This document shows, one piece after another, positions 1 to 10,066 of a stretch of DNA of 44,454 nt; position 1 is the first letter of the stretch, and each line of letters begins with the position of its first letter. A program made the translations under genes and the position numbers. The DNA lies in NCBI GenBank assembly GCA_903875455.1, contig CAIQWF010000215.1, positions 1-44,454 of the forward strand, written 5' to 3'. Under the pieces are notes generated by a model. It was not told the origin of the DNA, made no database searches, and saw only the letters and a list, made by a program, of their open reading frames with translations. Origin of the DNA: an uncultured Pseudomonadota bacterium (lineage in GTDB: Bacteria > Pseudomonadota > Gammaproteobacteria > Methylococcales > Methylomonadaceae).

Positions 1-672
1 CATGACAGTTGCTATAGCATAAAACTGTTTTGGGGTTGGGGAGGCTTGGAACAAATTTGATTTGTGCAACAAAGCCAAAAATATAGATAAACTTGATTTT
101 AATGAAGGAATTACTGTAGGTACTTTTATATGAAACTCACCCTTTAAATCATCTTCAACTTTTAACGTTTTATTTAAAGACTGTTTTTCTTTCAATTTGT
201 TCTTAAATTTTTCCCTTGCTTGTGCATTTCTGTCGTTGCTACTTTTAGCATCCTTTTCTTGGTGGTCATTTGAAGTATTTTTCAAAATTTCCAATGCGTA
301 ATCAAGATAAGTCTTTACAGTATCTATCTCTTCTAATCTCTTCCATTGAGAATATGATTTGTCATCCCTGTTTAATGTATATGTTTCATTGCAATTAAAA
401 TCTATTGATTGAATAAAAATTTTTACTGGTTTTTTTTGATAGTTCTTATCAAAAGATGAGCGCATTAACTCTGATTCTGTAACTCTAACACCTCTAATTT
501 CTAAAGAATTATCTTTTAGATCATTCGCTTCAGCCGTCGCCGCTAAAGTAATCGCCTCCAAAATATTACTCTTGCCGCAACCATTTTCCCCAATCAAAAC
601 ATTCACCCGCCCCACATCCAGCGTCAACTCTTGAATGGATTTATAGTTCTCTATTTTTAATTGCGTAATCAT
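1..672 (-). CDS. AAA/ABC-type ATPase, RecF/SMC-like (5' part; runs off the window)
   Basis: Reading leftwards from ATG at 672 the frame stays open to base 1, giving about 224 residues of an incomplete protein. It begins MITQLKIENYKSIQELTLDV and has a Walker A motif GENGCGKSN near residues 27-35, the layout of RecF/SMC-like ATPases (AAA_21/AAA_23 type) whose Walker B and signature lie in the missing C-terminal half. Residues ~120-170 are very rich in Lys, Asp, Glu and Asn, as in a coiled-coil or lid insertion. Its ATG overlaps the stop of the cupin gene (ATGA), so it is probably translationally coupled and the last visible gene of this operon. The family role is ATP hydrolysis coupled to DNA or defence functions; which applies here cannot be told. 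Confidence 0.8.
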   Translation of the reverse strand, partial: MITQLKIENYKSIQELTLDVGRVNVLIGENGCGKSNILEAITLAATAEANDLKDNSLEIRGVRVTESELMRSSFDKNYQKKPVKIFIQSIDFNCNETYTLNRDDKSYSQWKRLEEIDTVKTYLDYALEILKNTSNDHQEKDAKSSNDRNAQAREKFKNKLKEKQSLNKTLKVEDDLKGEFHIKVPTVIPSLKSSLSIFLALLHKSNLFQASPTPKQFYAIATVM

Positions 673-1037
673 AGCTCTATATCTTCATAAAACTGCGTTT
701 GAAAACGCGGCGTACACAGTGCAAGAAAAATCAAATCTTCCATGCCGGTATTAGTGATTTTTTGTGAGCACAGCGGTGGAATAATCACCACATTTCCTGC
801 ACCGACTTGTTGCGCTGGCAAGCCTGCAATTTCCACTACACCGACACCGGAAAGAATCACATAACGCTCGACCAGATTTGCCAATCGATGCAGGTGCGTA
901 CTGATGCCAGTTTTAACCCGCGCTCTGGCAATCGACAACTGCGGGTCTTGCTCGGAATTCGATAATTCCAGAATAAAACAACCTTCTTCAAAGAAATATT
1001 CCTCAGATTCAGGCGTTTTTAGGATTAGCGTTTGCAT
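669..1037 (-). CDS. small cupin-domain protein
   Basis: The 122-residue protein is a single cupin barrel. The first metal-binding motif is visible as HLHR...ERYVILSG near residues 48-63, and the second half has the usual G-N-V-V-I-I-P-P turn. It has no signal peptide and no second domain. It starts 17 bp after the aminotransferase stop and its TGA overlaps the ATG of the following ATPase, so it belongs to the same operon. Single-domain cupins beside nucleotide-sugar genes are often sugar isomerases or sensors, but this one is too short and generic to name a substrate. The metal-ligand pattern suggests a metal site; the function is unknown. Confidence 0.75.
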   Translation of the reverse strand: MQTLILKTPESEEYFFEEGCFILELSNSEQDPQLSIARARVKTGISTHLHRLANLVERYVILSGVGVVEIAGLPAQQVGAGNVVIIPPLCSQKITNTGMEDLIFLALCTPRFQTQFYEDIEL

Positions 1038-1054
1038 CGTATTTTCTGAAAAAG

Positions 1055-2152
1055 TTAAGCGGTCAATACACCACGAATCACCGCCGCAATTTCTTTCACC
1101 TGTTCATCCGCCAAATGCGAACAAATCGGCAACGACATACACCGCGCGGCCACAGATTCTGTCACTGGCAAAGACACGCCCGCACATTCCTGTTTAAACA
1201 CATTTTGCTGATGCAATGGCACCGGATAATAAATCGCGCAACCAATTTGCTGGTCTTGCAAGGCTTTTAACACTTCGTCACGACGGTCACATAACAAGGT
1301 ATATTGATGATAAACGTGTACGCCCAAACCGTCTTCAAACGGCGTGGTTAGCGGTAAATCCGCCATGAGTTCGGAATACAAATGTGCAGCATGGCGACGC
1401 GCCTGATTATATTGCTCAATCCGTTTCAGTTTTGCCCGCAAAATCACCGCCTGCATTTCATCCAAACGACTGTTGTAGCCAATCACATCATGGTAATAGC
1501 GCACATCCGAGCCGTGATTACGCAGACGTTTAATTTTCGCCGCGCTTTCGTCAGAATTGGTCACGACTAAACCACCATCACCAAACGCGCCTAAATTTTT
1601 GCTGGGGAAAAAACTGTACGCGCCTGCATCACCGATTGCGCCGGTCTGTACGCCGTTAATCGATGCGCCGAAGGATTGGCAACAATCTTCAATCAATTTC
1701 AGCTTATGCTGGTCACACAAAGCTTTAATTTTCGCCATGTTCGCAGGTTGTCCAAACAAATGCACCGGCATCACCGCTTTGGTTTTCGTAGTTATAGCTT
1801 TGGCAATTGCATCGGGACAAATATTGAAAGTTTTTGGGTCAATATCGACAAAAACCGGTTTTGCGCCGACATACTTAATTGCTTCGGCAGTGGCAATAAA
1901 AGTGAAGGAAGTAGTAATCACTTCATCGCCTGCACCGATTCCTTCTGCAATTAAAGCCAGATGCAAGGCATCGGTACCCGAAGCGACACCGATTGCATGT
2001 TTAACGCCTAAATAGTCGGCACATTCCTTTTCAAAAGCCTGCACATTCGGCCCCAGAATAAATGAGCAGTTTTCAATTGTCTGTGCCAGGCCCTGCTCAA
2101 CTTCCGCTTTGATTTCAGCGTATTGCGCTTTCAGGTTTACCATTGGAATCAT
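1055..2152 (-). CDS. DegT/DnrJ/EryC1/StrS aminotransferase, GnnB- or WbpE-like
   Basis: This 365-residue protein is a PLP-dependent sugar-nucleotide aminotransferase. The start MIPMVNLKAQY, the segment ASGTDALHLAL (about 57-67), HLFGQPANM (about 131-139), the PLP-phosphate region IEDCCQSFGA and the Schiff-base lysine in FFPSKNLGAFGDGG (Lys185) are all present at normal family length. It follows the Gfo/Idh/MocA oxidoreductase by 24 bp. That pairing is known from GnnA/GnnB, which turn UDP-GlcNAc into UDP-GlcNAc3N for amide-linked lipid A, and from WbpB/WbpE, which make 2,3-diamino sugars for O-antigen. Without the rest of a locus I cannot choose between them, though the absence of a uronate dehydrogenase nearby slightly favours GnnB. 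The product enters the lipid A or LPS pathway in the cytoplasm. Confidence 0.85.
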   Translation of the reverse strand: MIPMVNLKAQYAEIKAEVEQGLAQTIENCSFILGPNVQAFEKECADYLGVKHAIGVASGTDALHLALIAEGIGAGDEVITTSFTFIATAEAIKYVGAKPVFVDIDPKTFNICPDAIAKAITTKTKAVMPVHLFGQPANMAKIKALCDQHKLKLIEDCCQSFGASINGVQTGAIGDAGAYSFFPSKNLGAFGDGGLVVTNSDESAAKIKRLRNHGSDVRYYHDVIGYNSRLDEMQAVILRAKLKRIEQYNQARRHAAHLYSELMADLPLTTPFEDGLGVHVYHQYTLLCDRRDEVLKALQDQQIGCAIYYPVPLHQQNVFKQECAGVSLPVTESVAARCMSLPICSHLADEQVKEIAAVIRGVLTA

Positions 2153-2176
2153 GTTTTATCGCCTTGTATGTAAAAA

Positions 2177-3112
2177 TTATTGGGTAATCAACTGCGTAAT
2201 TTGAATCGCAGTTTCTAAAGCTCTGCGCCCCGCTTCGCCTGACACCAGCGGGTTTTTGCCGGTGTGAATGCAGTCCACGAAATGTTTGATTTCTTCCAGC
2301 AACGCATCGCTGGCTTCAAAAACTGATTCTTCGCTGACGATTTCAGGAATGCCGGGGAACATTTCCTTTTCGCCGGTACGATATTTCATTAAGACTTTGT
2401 TTTGAAAATCGACGCTGACGTAAGCGGACGGCTGAAACAGCCGCATTTTGCGCTCGGTTTTCATGCTAATCCGGCTGGCGGTGACATTGGCAACGCAGCC
2501 ATTTTTAAAATTTATCCGCGCATTCGCAATGTCTGTACCTTGTGTCAGAACCGATGTGCCACTCGCGTCAATGCGCTCAACCTCAGAATCGACTAACGCT
2601 AATATTATATCAATGTCATGTATCATTAAATCCAGCACCACGCTGACATCATTGGCGCGGGGATTGAATGGCGACAAGCGATGCGATTCAATGAATACCG
2701 GTTTGCTTTCAGTTTTATCCAGGCCCAGAATTGCCGGATTAAAGCGTTCCAAATGGCCGACCTGTAAAATCAGTTTTTTTTCTTTGGCGATGGCGATTAA
2801 TTCATCGGCTTCTGCGACAGTGACGGTAATCGGTTTTTCCACCAGCACATGTACACCGCTGTTTAAAAAATCTTTCGCGACTTTATGGTGCAGTGTCGTT
2901 GGCACCACAATACTCACCGCATCAACCTGCCCAAGCAACGATTGATAATCGCTTAAGGCTTTGGCACCGTGTTTTTCTGCGACCGACCGCGCCGCTTCTT
3001 CGTTAATATCAACGACTGCGACCAATTCACAATCGGGCAAAGAAGCGTATTTTTCGGCGTGGAATTTTCCGAGGTAGCCAGTGCCAATCACGGCGCATTT
3101 TAGTTTTTTCAT
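2177..3112 (-). CDS. Gfo/Idh/MocA-family oxidoreductase, GnnA- or WbpB-like
   Basis: From ATG at 3112 the protein is 311 residues, starting MKKLKCAVIGTGYLGKFHAE. A further 23 codons are open upstream but carry no family sequence, so this start is preferred although no strong ribosome site is visible. The Rossmann motif GTGYLG (10-15) binds NAD(P), and VEKP (about 91-94) supplies the catalytic Lys typical of the family. It probably oxidises C3 of a UDP-sugar to a 3-keto intermediate used by the aminotransferase encoded next, 24 bp downstream. As the first gene of the four-gene operon it likely has its promoter in the 114 bp before 3227. A GnnA role in lipid A synthesis is my first choice; a WbpB-like O-antigen role is the alternative. 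Confidence 0.82.
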   Translation of the reverse strand: MKKLKCAVIGTGYLGKFHAEKYASLPDCELVAVVDINEEAARSVAEKHGAKALSDYQSLLGQVDAVSIVVPTTLHHKVAKDFLNSGVHVLVEKPITVTVAEADELIAIAKEKKLILQVGHLERFNPAILGLDKTESKPVFIESHRLSPFNPRANDVSVVLDLMIHDIDIILALVDSEVERIDASGTSVLTQGTDIANARINFKNGCVANVTASRISMKTERKMRLFQPSAYVSVDFQNKVLMKYRTGEKEMFPGIPEIVSEESVFEASDALLEEIKHFVDCIHTGKNPLVSGEAGRRALETAIQITQLITQ

Positions 3113-3226
3113 AAAGAATTTGTGCTGTTGGTTATGATTTAAGATAAGTCGGCTGTGTTTTGCAAACAAAAGATTTCGCAAAGAATAAAGCTAATACACA
3201 TTTTACCGCTGAATGTTGAATCGCGC

Positions 3227-4048
3227 TTAATCAGGCAAATGATAAACTTTTTCAGTCTGCGTTACCGGACAAGTAAAGGCCAGATAATAAGCGGTTAATT
3301 GTAAATCCTGAGTCTGGGGTTTGTCGCCATATAATCTGTCTCCGACCAGCGGAAATCCCAGCCCTGACAAATGCCGACGGATTTGATGTTTGCGTCCTGA
3401 TTCTATCCGCACCTTCAATACTGACTGTTGATTCCGCGCATCATAACGGCTTCCTGTGACAAAACTGCGGGCAGGTTTATTTTCAACTGGTGAATCAATC
3501 AACAATTCCGGTTGCGATAAATCCCATTGCCCATAGACCACGGCGCGATAATGCTTTTGCAGTTTATGCTGTTTAAAGAGTTGCGCAAACGCCGCAGCGA
3601 CGGTTTTGCTATGGGCGACAATGATTAAGCCGTTTGCAGCACGGTCTAAACGATGTACGGTAAAAGCGGGGCGTTGAGGTTGGAGAAATTGTTCGGCGTA
3701 GCGGGTAATGGTGCAATGGTCGCCCCATTTTGTCCCTTGTGAATACATGCCATAGGGTTTATGCCAGATACTGTAAGCGCCTTCGTCGGCAATCAGTTTC
3801 GGCGTGGGGGGAATGGTGGCGAGAATTTTTTCGTCATAATAAACATGCAGGGTATCACCTGCCAGCAAAGGCTTGGTGGCACGGCGCAGGCGTTGCACCT
3901 GTTTGCCGCGTTCCCACCAGACACAGCCTTTTTGCATGGCTTGCTTGAGTTTTTGTTTGGATAAGCCGGTTTCAGCCGCTAATAATTCCAGCACGGAATC
4001 GGTGTTGGTTGAAAGGGGGAGGTGTTTTTCAATGGGTTCAATACTCAT
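3227..4048 (-). CDS. RluA-family RNA pseudouridine synthase
   Basis: The 273-residue protein isomerises uridines in rRNA or tRNA. An S4-like N-terminus (about 15-75) is followed by the catalytic domain with HKPYGM (about 96-101), the catalytic motif HRLDRAANGL (catalytic Asp135), and a C-terminal G-R-K-H-Q-I-R-R-H motif. The motif normally reads HRLD-x-x-T-S-G; here Ala-Ala-Asn replaces part of it, which occurs in divergent members. The start at 4048 is the only Met before the S4-like segment. A possible sigma-70 promoter lies just upstream in the gap after the porin gene. The exact target base cannot be assigned from sequence alone, since RluA, RluC, RluD and TruC homologues share these motifs. 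Confidence 0.88.
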   Translation of the reverse strand: MSIEPIEKHLPLSTNTDSVLELLAAETGLSKQKLKQAMQKGCVWWERGKQVQRLRRATKPLLAGDTLHVYYDEKILATIPPTPKLIADEGAYSIWHKPYGMYSQGTKWGDHCTITRYAEQFLQPQRPAFTVHRLDRAANGLIIVAHSKTVAAAFAQLFKQHKLQKHYRAVVYGQWDLSQPELLIDSPVENKPARSFVTGSRYDARNQQSVLKVRIESGRKHQIRRHLSGLGFPLVGDRLYGDKPQTQDLQLTAYYLAFTCPVTQTEKVYHLPD

Positions 4049-4084
4049 AAACGGTGGGAATCGGAGATAAAGTTTTTCCTACAT

Positions 4085-4114
4085 TATATAGGCAGCATCC
4101 CACCACTTTTACAA
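4085..4114 (-). promoter_or_regulatory. possible sigma-70 promoter for the pseudouridine synthase gene
   Basis: On the minus strand a TTGTAA -35 hexamer (4114-4109) is followed after 18 bp by TATATA (4090-4085), which overlaps a perfect TATAAT two bases on (4088-4083). It sits between the porin stop and the pseudouridine synthase ATG, so it would drive that gene. Hexamer matches only. Confidence 0.35.
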
Positions 4115-4116
4115 AA

Positions 4117-5500
4117 TTAGAAAATAAAACCTACGCCCAGGTTGAAGTCATCCGGCTCTTTTGTTCCTGCTTTATTAGTAATGTTGCGGTAATCTGCTTT
4201 GATAACGACGTTCGGAATTGGTTTGTACTGTAAGCCGACCTGGTAGATTTGTTTGTCTTTGCTTAAATCATCAGCACGTCCGGTTGGGGTTTTAGCCATG
4301 GTGTCGAAATGTTCATAACGGAAGAACGGAGCTAAATACTGGCTGGTGTCTTTAAATAATAAAGGCAGCACATCATAGCCAATTTCTGTATACCAACCAT
4401 AATTTTGCGAGCCTATGGTTTCATTATTTTGCTGGCTGATTAATTCAGCATCGCCAATATGGCCCCATGATCCTAAAGCACGAAGTTCTAAACCGCGATA
4501 TTTCCATTGCAGGTGTCCTTCATACAGTTGTGTGAACGCATTTATTTTTTGTCCTGCATACAATTTTCCTTGTCCTGCTTCGCCGACATAAGCCGAGCCA
4601 CCAATACTAAGGCCGGGTATATTTTCAGGTGTGTAATCTAACCGCGCGACATATCCAAAGCTTTCAGCATGTGCTTCGCTGCCCAACTGGCGGCCGTCAC
4701 GAATCCCTTTGCCGGTGAAACCAGTTGCATCGAGACCTGTTGTCACATAGGTGGTATAGCTTAACTCAGGGGTAAGCTGGCCGAATAAACCTGCGCCCAG
4801 TTCGCTCCAGGTGCTAGGAATAATGCTGCGTTCAACTTGTGGGCGATTGTTACCAAAATAAAACGGGGGCTCGTGAATCTGGTTAATAAAGCCCATTGGC
4901 ATCAATATCATACCGGCGCGGGCATTAATCATTGGGTTAAAGAAAAAATCGAGCGCTGCAAATTCAACTGAAACCTGGCCTTCTTTATCTGTTGTGCCGT
5001 GTTCAAATTCTATTTCACTGTTGAACAGGATATTGTCGGTAAACTTATAGCCAGCGTATAACACCAGACGGTAAAAGTCGGCGCTGTTATGTTCGTCTCC
5101 TTTTTCACTGACAACTCCTCGATAGTTAGCTTCGCCATAACCGCCTAAAGATAAGCCTTTTCCCACCGAATAAACTTTGGAAGCCGCAGGGCCTAAACCG
5201 TACATGCTTTTGTATTTGGCTTCTTCAGGAATAGCAAGGTTAGTACGCAATTTTTCTACTTCTTCACTCAAAATGTCAGTTTTGCGCTCTAAAGTTTTCA
5301 CATCGCCAGTTGCTGTTGTTTTAACTTGGTTGGTTTCCGATTTAGCTTTTAAAGCTTCAATCTGCTTTTGCTGTTCCTGAATGATTTTCCACATGTCATC
5401 CATTGTTTTTGGTTTTTCCAAAGCCATAGCTGGAATACTCAAAATTGCCAAGGTGGTCAATAAACTGCCGGTTAATAGCTGTTCAGTATTTTTTTTTCAT
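4117..5500 (-). CDS. outer-membrane porin; reading frame broken by one base in an A9 run after the start codon
   Basis: The natural start is ATG at 5500, placed 10 bp after a strong GGGAGG ribosome site, but that frame ends after five codons (MKKKY, then TGA). Removing one A from the run of nine A's (5497-5489) restores MKKNTEQLLTGSLLTTLAIL followed by a typical signal peptide cleaved near A-M-A/L-E-K-P, giving 460 residues and a length divisible by three. As it stands the rest of the frame is open from a TTG at 5460 with no ribosome site. The mature part has a short coiled coil (QEQQKQIEAL, then a second heptad stretch near LSEEVEKLRT), then a long beta-barrel rich in alternating aromatic strands, ending NLGVGFIF with the C-terminal Phe of outer-membrane proteins. 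Substrate unknown. It may be phase-variable, a pseudogene, or a sequencing error. Confidence 0.75.
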
Positions 5501-5530
5501 ATAAATAGCCTCCCATAAATTAGTGAAACG

Positions 5531-5560
5531 ATTATAGTGCAAATAATTACAGTATTGCAA
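5531..5560 (-). promoter_or_regulatory. sigma-70 promoter of the porin gene
   Basis: On the minus strand TTGCAA (5560-5555) and a perfect TATAAT (5536-5531) are 18 bp apart, with the porin ribosome site and ATG about 30 bp further on. The match and position are good; the -35 end overlaps a Fur-like palindrome. Confidence 0.6.
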
Positions 5561-5575
5561 ATGATTCTTATTTGT
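5557..5575. promoter_or_regulatory. Fur-box-like operator overlapping the porin -35
   Basis: The 19-bp site gcaaatgattcttatttgt is an imperfect palindrome with arms GCAAAT and ATTTGt and an AATGATTCTTATT core resembling the Fur consensus (GATAATGATAATCATTATC). It overlaps the -35 of the porin promoter, where Fur binding would repress under iron-replete conditions. A similar half-site (TGCAAATAATTA) lies 17 bp nearer the gene. The Fur assignment is by resemblance only. Confidence 0.45.
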
Positions 5576-5732
5576 AAAAAATAGCCAACAAAATTTTTCT
5601 AGCACATCAAGCTTTTAAAAGTGGGATATTATTAAAGTAATCAGCTAGTTCAAAGAAGACTCACTATTCGTACTTTAAAGTGGTTCTTGAATTCCCCTGA
5701 TACAATTGGTTATTCACAAAGAGGAAATATTT

Positions 5733-7523
5733 ATGCTGAACTTCATTCAAACAAACGTGACTAGAGAAGAACTTGTTAGTGTTGCTTTAGGAACATTAGC
5801 AGCTAATCTTGTTATCAAAAATGGTCAACTGATTGATGTTTTTAGCGGTGAAATTCGACTGGCAGATGTTGCTATCAAGGGAGAACGCATCGCTTTTGTT
5901 GGAGAAAATGCCAGTCACACGATTGGCGAAAATACTACCGTGATTGATGCAAATGGTTATTTCCTGTCACCAGGATTGATGGATAGTCATGTCCATATCG
6001 AAGCGAGTATGGTCTCACCTGCTCAATTTGCCCGTGCAGTGCTGCCCAGAGGCAATACTGCCGTTTTGTGGGAAACCTTGTGGACTGCGAATGTCTTAGG
6101 GGTACAAGGTATTGAACAGTTACTGGATGAATGTCAGCGTACCCCGTTAAAATTTTTTGCTACCGCCGCCGAAGGGGTGCCTTGTGCATCGCCTGAACTG
6201 GTGACACCTGCGCATGATTTTTCTTTAGCGGACATTGAAAATCTGCTGGGTTGGAAAAACATTGTCGGGCTAGGTGAAGTAGTTTTATTCAATGAAGTTT
6301 TGCAAAATCATCCCAAAGTTCATCAGCAAATCCAGCTGGCTCTGCAAAATGGTAAAACCGTGGACGGTAGTGTGCCAGGATTTAAGGGGAGAAATCTCAA
6401 TGCCTATGCGGCGGCAGGAATTCAATCCGATCACGAGGCAATCACTCTCGATGAAGCTATCGAGCGGATTCGCTTAGGTTTGCGTTTGGTGATTCGCGAA
6501 GGTTCCAGTATGCGCAATTTGACCGCGTTGATTAAAGTTATCACCGAGAAAAAACTCAGTTCCCGTCGTTGCTGTTTTTGTGTTGATGACAAGGATATTC
6601 GCGAAATCGCTCAGGAAGGGTTGACTGATGACTTGGTGAGAAAAGCGATTCAGGCAGGGGTTGATCCTGTTGTTGCGATTCAAATGGCGACGTTAAATCC
6701 CGCTGAGTATTTCGGCCTCGACCGTGATTTGGGTAGTATTGCTCCCGGAAAAATTGCCGATATTCTGCTGATTCAAAATCTGGAGGATTTTGTTGTAAAT
6801 ACTGTCATTGTGAATGGCAAAATCATCGCGCAAGCAGGAAAATTAGTGAATGAATTGCCTGAAACAACTTATCCCGACTGGATGCTGCAAACCGTAAAGC
6901 TAAAACGGCTGATAACTGCGGATGATTTTGTGTGCAAATCCAGTCGGGAAAACCAAACCCAGGTTCACGCGCAGAAGGTTTTTAAGGAACAAATTATCAG
7001 TGTCGAGCAAACTGTAACATTAGCAGTGCAGAACGGTGAAATTTTGCCCGATATTGACCAGGATATTCTGAGAATGGCGGTGATTGAACGGCACGGAAAA
7101 ACTGCGCCGAATATTGGTTTAGGTTTTGTGAAGGGTTTTGGGTTAAAGCAAGGCGCGATTGCTTCCAGTATTTCCCCGGATATTCACCAGATTGTAGCGG
7201 TCGGCATTGAAAAGCAAGATATGGCAACAGCTGTCAATCGACTGGTTGAGTTGCAGGGCGGTATTGTTATTGTTGCGGACGGCAAGATATTGGCGGAATT
7301 ATCTTTACCGGTCGGTGGATTGATGTCGCAGCAAGGTTATGAGGAAGTGATTAAGGCTTTAGACCGCTTGAGTCAAGTCGCTCAAACAATTGGCTGTGAT
7401 TTGCCGTCGCCGTTTATGACTCTGGCCTTTGCCGCCTGTCCGACACTGATAGAGTTCAAGCTCTCCGATAAAGGGCTGATTGATATTTGTGCCGGTAAAC
7501 TGGTGCCGCTGGAGGTTATTTAA
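5733..7523 (+). CDS. adenine deaminase-family amidohydrolase with altered active-site motifs
   Basis: ATG at 5733 follows a good GAGGA ribosome site; an open TTG at 5706 lacks one, so the protein is 596 residues. It has the full adenine deaminase architecture: an N-terminal part, an amidohydrolase barrel with HVH (residues 86-88), GLGEVV, SDHE (His224), the small re-entry domain with GSIAPGKIAD, and the C-terminal domain with G-L-G-F-V-K-G-F-G and LPVGGLMS. Several usually conserved motifs are changed: DPHEI reads ETLWT, DGHAPG reads DGSVPG (Ser203), and TDDRHP reads VDDKDI. It could therefore deaminate another substrate, use another metal set or be inactive. It stands alone, and its 3' end overlaps the convergent EamA-like gene by 8 bp. 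I would not assume adenine deaminase activity. Confidence 0.85.
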   Translation: MLNFIQTNVTREELVSVALGTLAANLVIKNGQLIDVFSGEIRLADVAIKGERIAFVGENASHTIGENTTVIDANGYFLSPGLMDSHVHIEASMVSPAQFARAVLPRGNTAVLWETLWTANVLGVQGIEQLLDECQRTPLKFFATAAEGVPCASPELVTPAHDFSLADIENLLGWKNIVGLGEVVLFNEVLQNHPKVHQQIQLALQNGKTVDGSVPGFKGRNLNAYAAAGIQSDHEAITLDEAIERIRLGLRLVIREGSSMRNLTALIKVITEKKLSSRRCCFCVDDKDIREIAQEGLTDDLVRKAIQAGVDPVVAIQMATLNPAEYFGLDRDLGSIAPGKIADILLIQNLEDFVVNTVIVNGKIIAQAGKLVNELPETTYPDWMLQTVKLKRLITADDFVCKSSRENQTQVHAQKVFKEQIISVEQTVTLAVQNGEILPDIDQDILRMAVIERHGKTAPNIGLGFVKGFGLKQGAIASSISPDIHQIVAVGIEKQDMATAVNRLVELQGGIVIVADGKILAELSLPVGGLMSQQGYEEVIKALDRLSQVAQTIGCDLPSPFMTLAFAACPTLIEFKLSDKGLIDICAGKLVPLEVI

Positions 7524-7977
7524 ATTTGCTTTCCGGTACGCCAAACAGAATCAGGGCAAATACCGCAAACACCACTGCAATCCAGTCTTTGGTCGTGAGA
7601 TGTTCTCGAGAGAGAAAAATGGCCAGAAAGATGGTGATAACGAAACAGAGACTTCTAATGGTTGATGCTACAGAAATATCAATGAATTGCACTGCGTAAT
7701 TGAAAGTCCAGACACTGATAAACAGAAATATCGCCAGCATGGCCGGCCAGATTAAACTGGCCGCAGTCACCCGCTCCTTTTCCCTGAACAGCACCCAGAC
7801 GATAATTGCCAACACACTGCTAAACATATAGTAAAAGAACGTGGTATTGGTTGGACCTAAAAACTCAACACTGCGTTTGTACAGATAATTACTTACGCCC
7901 AATGTCACCATTGATAACAATGAGAATATTAGTCCGGCATGATTGGCTTTCATAGTTATAGTGATGAACTCTTTCAT
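7516..7977 (-). CDS. half-size EamA/DMT-family membrane protein
   Basis: The 153-residue protein has about five hydrophobic segments (around 14-33, 41-62, 70-90, 95-118, 125-147), the size of a single EamA repeat rather than the usual ten-helix fused form. Such proteins generally act as dimers of small transporters for metabolites or drugs. Residues such as F-R-E-K-E-R in the first loop and L-S-R-E-H-L-T-T-K-D before the last helix fit the EamA pattern. The substrate is unknown. Start is at Met1 (7977), with a second Met at residue 9 also possible; neither has a clear ribosome site. The gene ends 8 bp inside the 3' end of the amidohydrolase gene and is transcribed after atpD. Confidence 0.68.
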   Translation of the reverse strand: MKEFITITMKANHAGLIFSLLSMVTLGVSNYLYKRSVEFLGPTNTTFFYYMFSSVLAIIVWVLFREKERVTAASLIWPAMLAIFLFISVWTFNYAVQFIDISVASTIRSLCFVITIFLAIFLSREHLTTKDWIAVVFAVFALILFGVPESKFK

Positions 7978-8021
7978 GTGAATGGTGAGGTGGCCCAGCC
8001 TCAGTTCCGGGTAAGAAAACG

Positions 8022-9434
<1,413 letters not shown>

Positions 9435-9634
9435 TTATTTATCGGCAGTAATCTGGAATGTTGGCGGCTGTTATTTGGATAGCCAAACAATTAATCGTAA
9501 GTTTCAGGTGTTACGGCAGGCTTAAGGGTCTGCCTTGAGCTTGTCAGGTTTTTTTTCGATTTACTTTTCTTTTGGATGCTTTAAGTTGGCGAATCCAGTT
9601 CAGTGGAGCCACTTTAGTTTTGTGGCGGCTGCCG

Positions 9635-10066
9635 TTATTTTAAATTGACAATTTTGCCGTGCTCATCAAAAAAGGCTGTTACCCGCTGTTGTGTGCGGCA
9701 ACGCTGTAATTTCTCAGCATCAACATGGAAAAACTCGCACAACTCTTCATCGGTGACATTTTTAGCCGGAGCAGGCCGCCAGTGGTCGGTGCAATATCGA
9801 TGGCCAATAATCCAGACCAGCCACACAATAGCTAACAGGACTAAAGTGCCAGCGTAAATTTGCAGTAGCTCCAGCAAGCTTTTTTGCCCGCCAAACCAGT
9901 GCATTTCCTTAAGGACTTTGGCATCGCCGCCTAACCATTTTACTAAAATCACCGCCGGTAATAACAAATAGGCCCACATTAGCCAACACATAATGGTGAT
10001 AATTTTGTTGCTTAAGCGTTTGGTCAGGCTTTGCAGCTGCGGGATATTGATAATGTATTCTTTCAT
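9635..10066 (-). CDS. pgaD: PgaD-like membrane protein
   Basis: Starting at ATG 10066, which overlaps the PgaC stop (ATGA), the protein is 143 residues (MKEYIINIPQ...). It has two transmembrane segments (about 20-45 and 65-90), and a cytoplasmic tail ending VNLK with the motif T-D-E-E-L-C-E-F-F-H-V-D-A-E-K-L. This is the PgaD layout: a small inner-membrane partner that, with PgaC, forms the poly-beta-1,6-N-acetylglucosamine synthase and in E. coli is needed for its c-di-GMP activation. Sequence conservation in this family is low, so the assignment rests on length, topology and position after pgaC. Confidence 0.75.
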   Translation of the reverse strand: MKEYIINIPQLQSLTKRLSNKIITIMCWLMWAYLLLPAVILVKWLGGDAKVLKEMHWFGGQKSLLELLQIYAGTLVLLAIVWLVWIIGHRYCTDHWRPAPAKNVTDEELCEFFHVDAEKLQRCRTQQRVTAFFDEHGKIVNLK

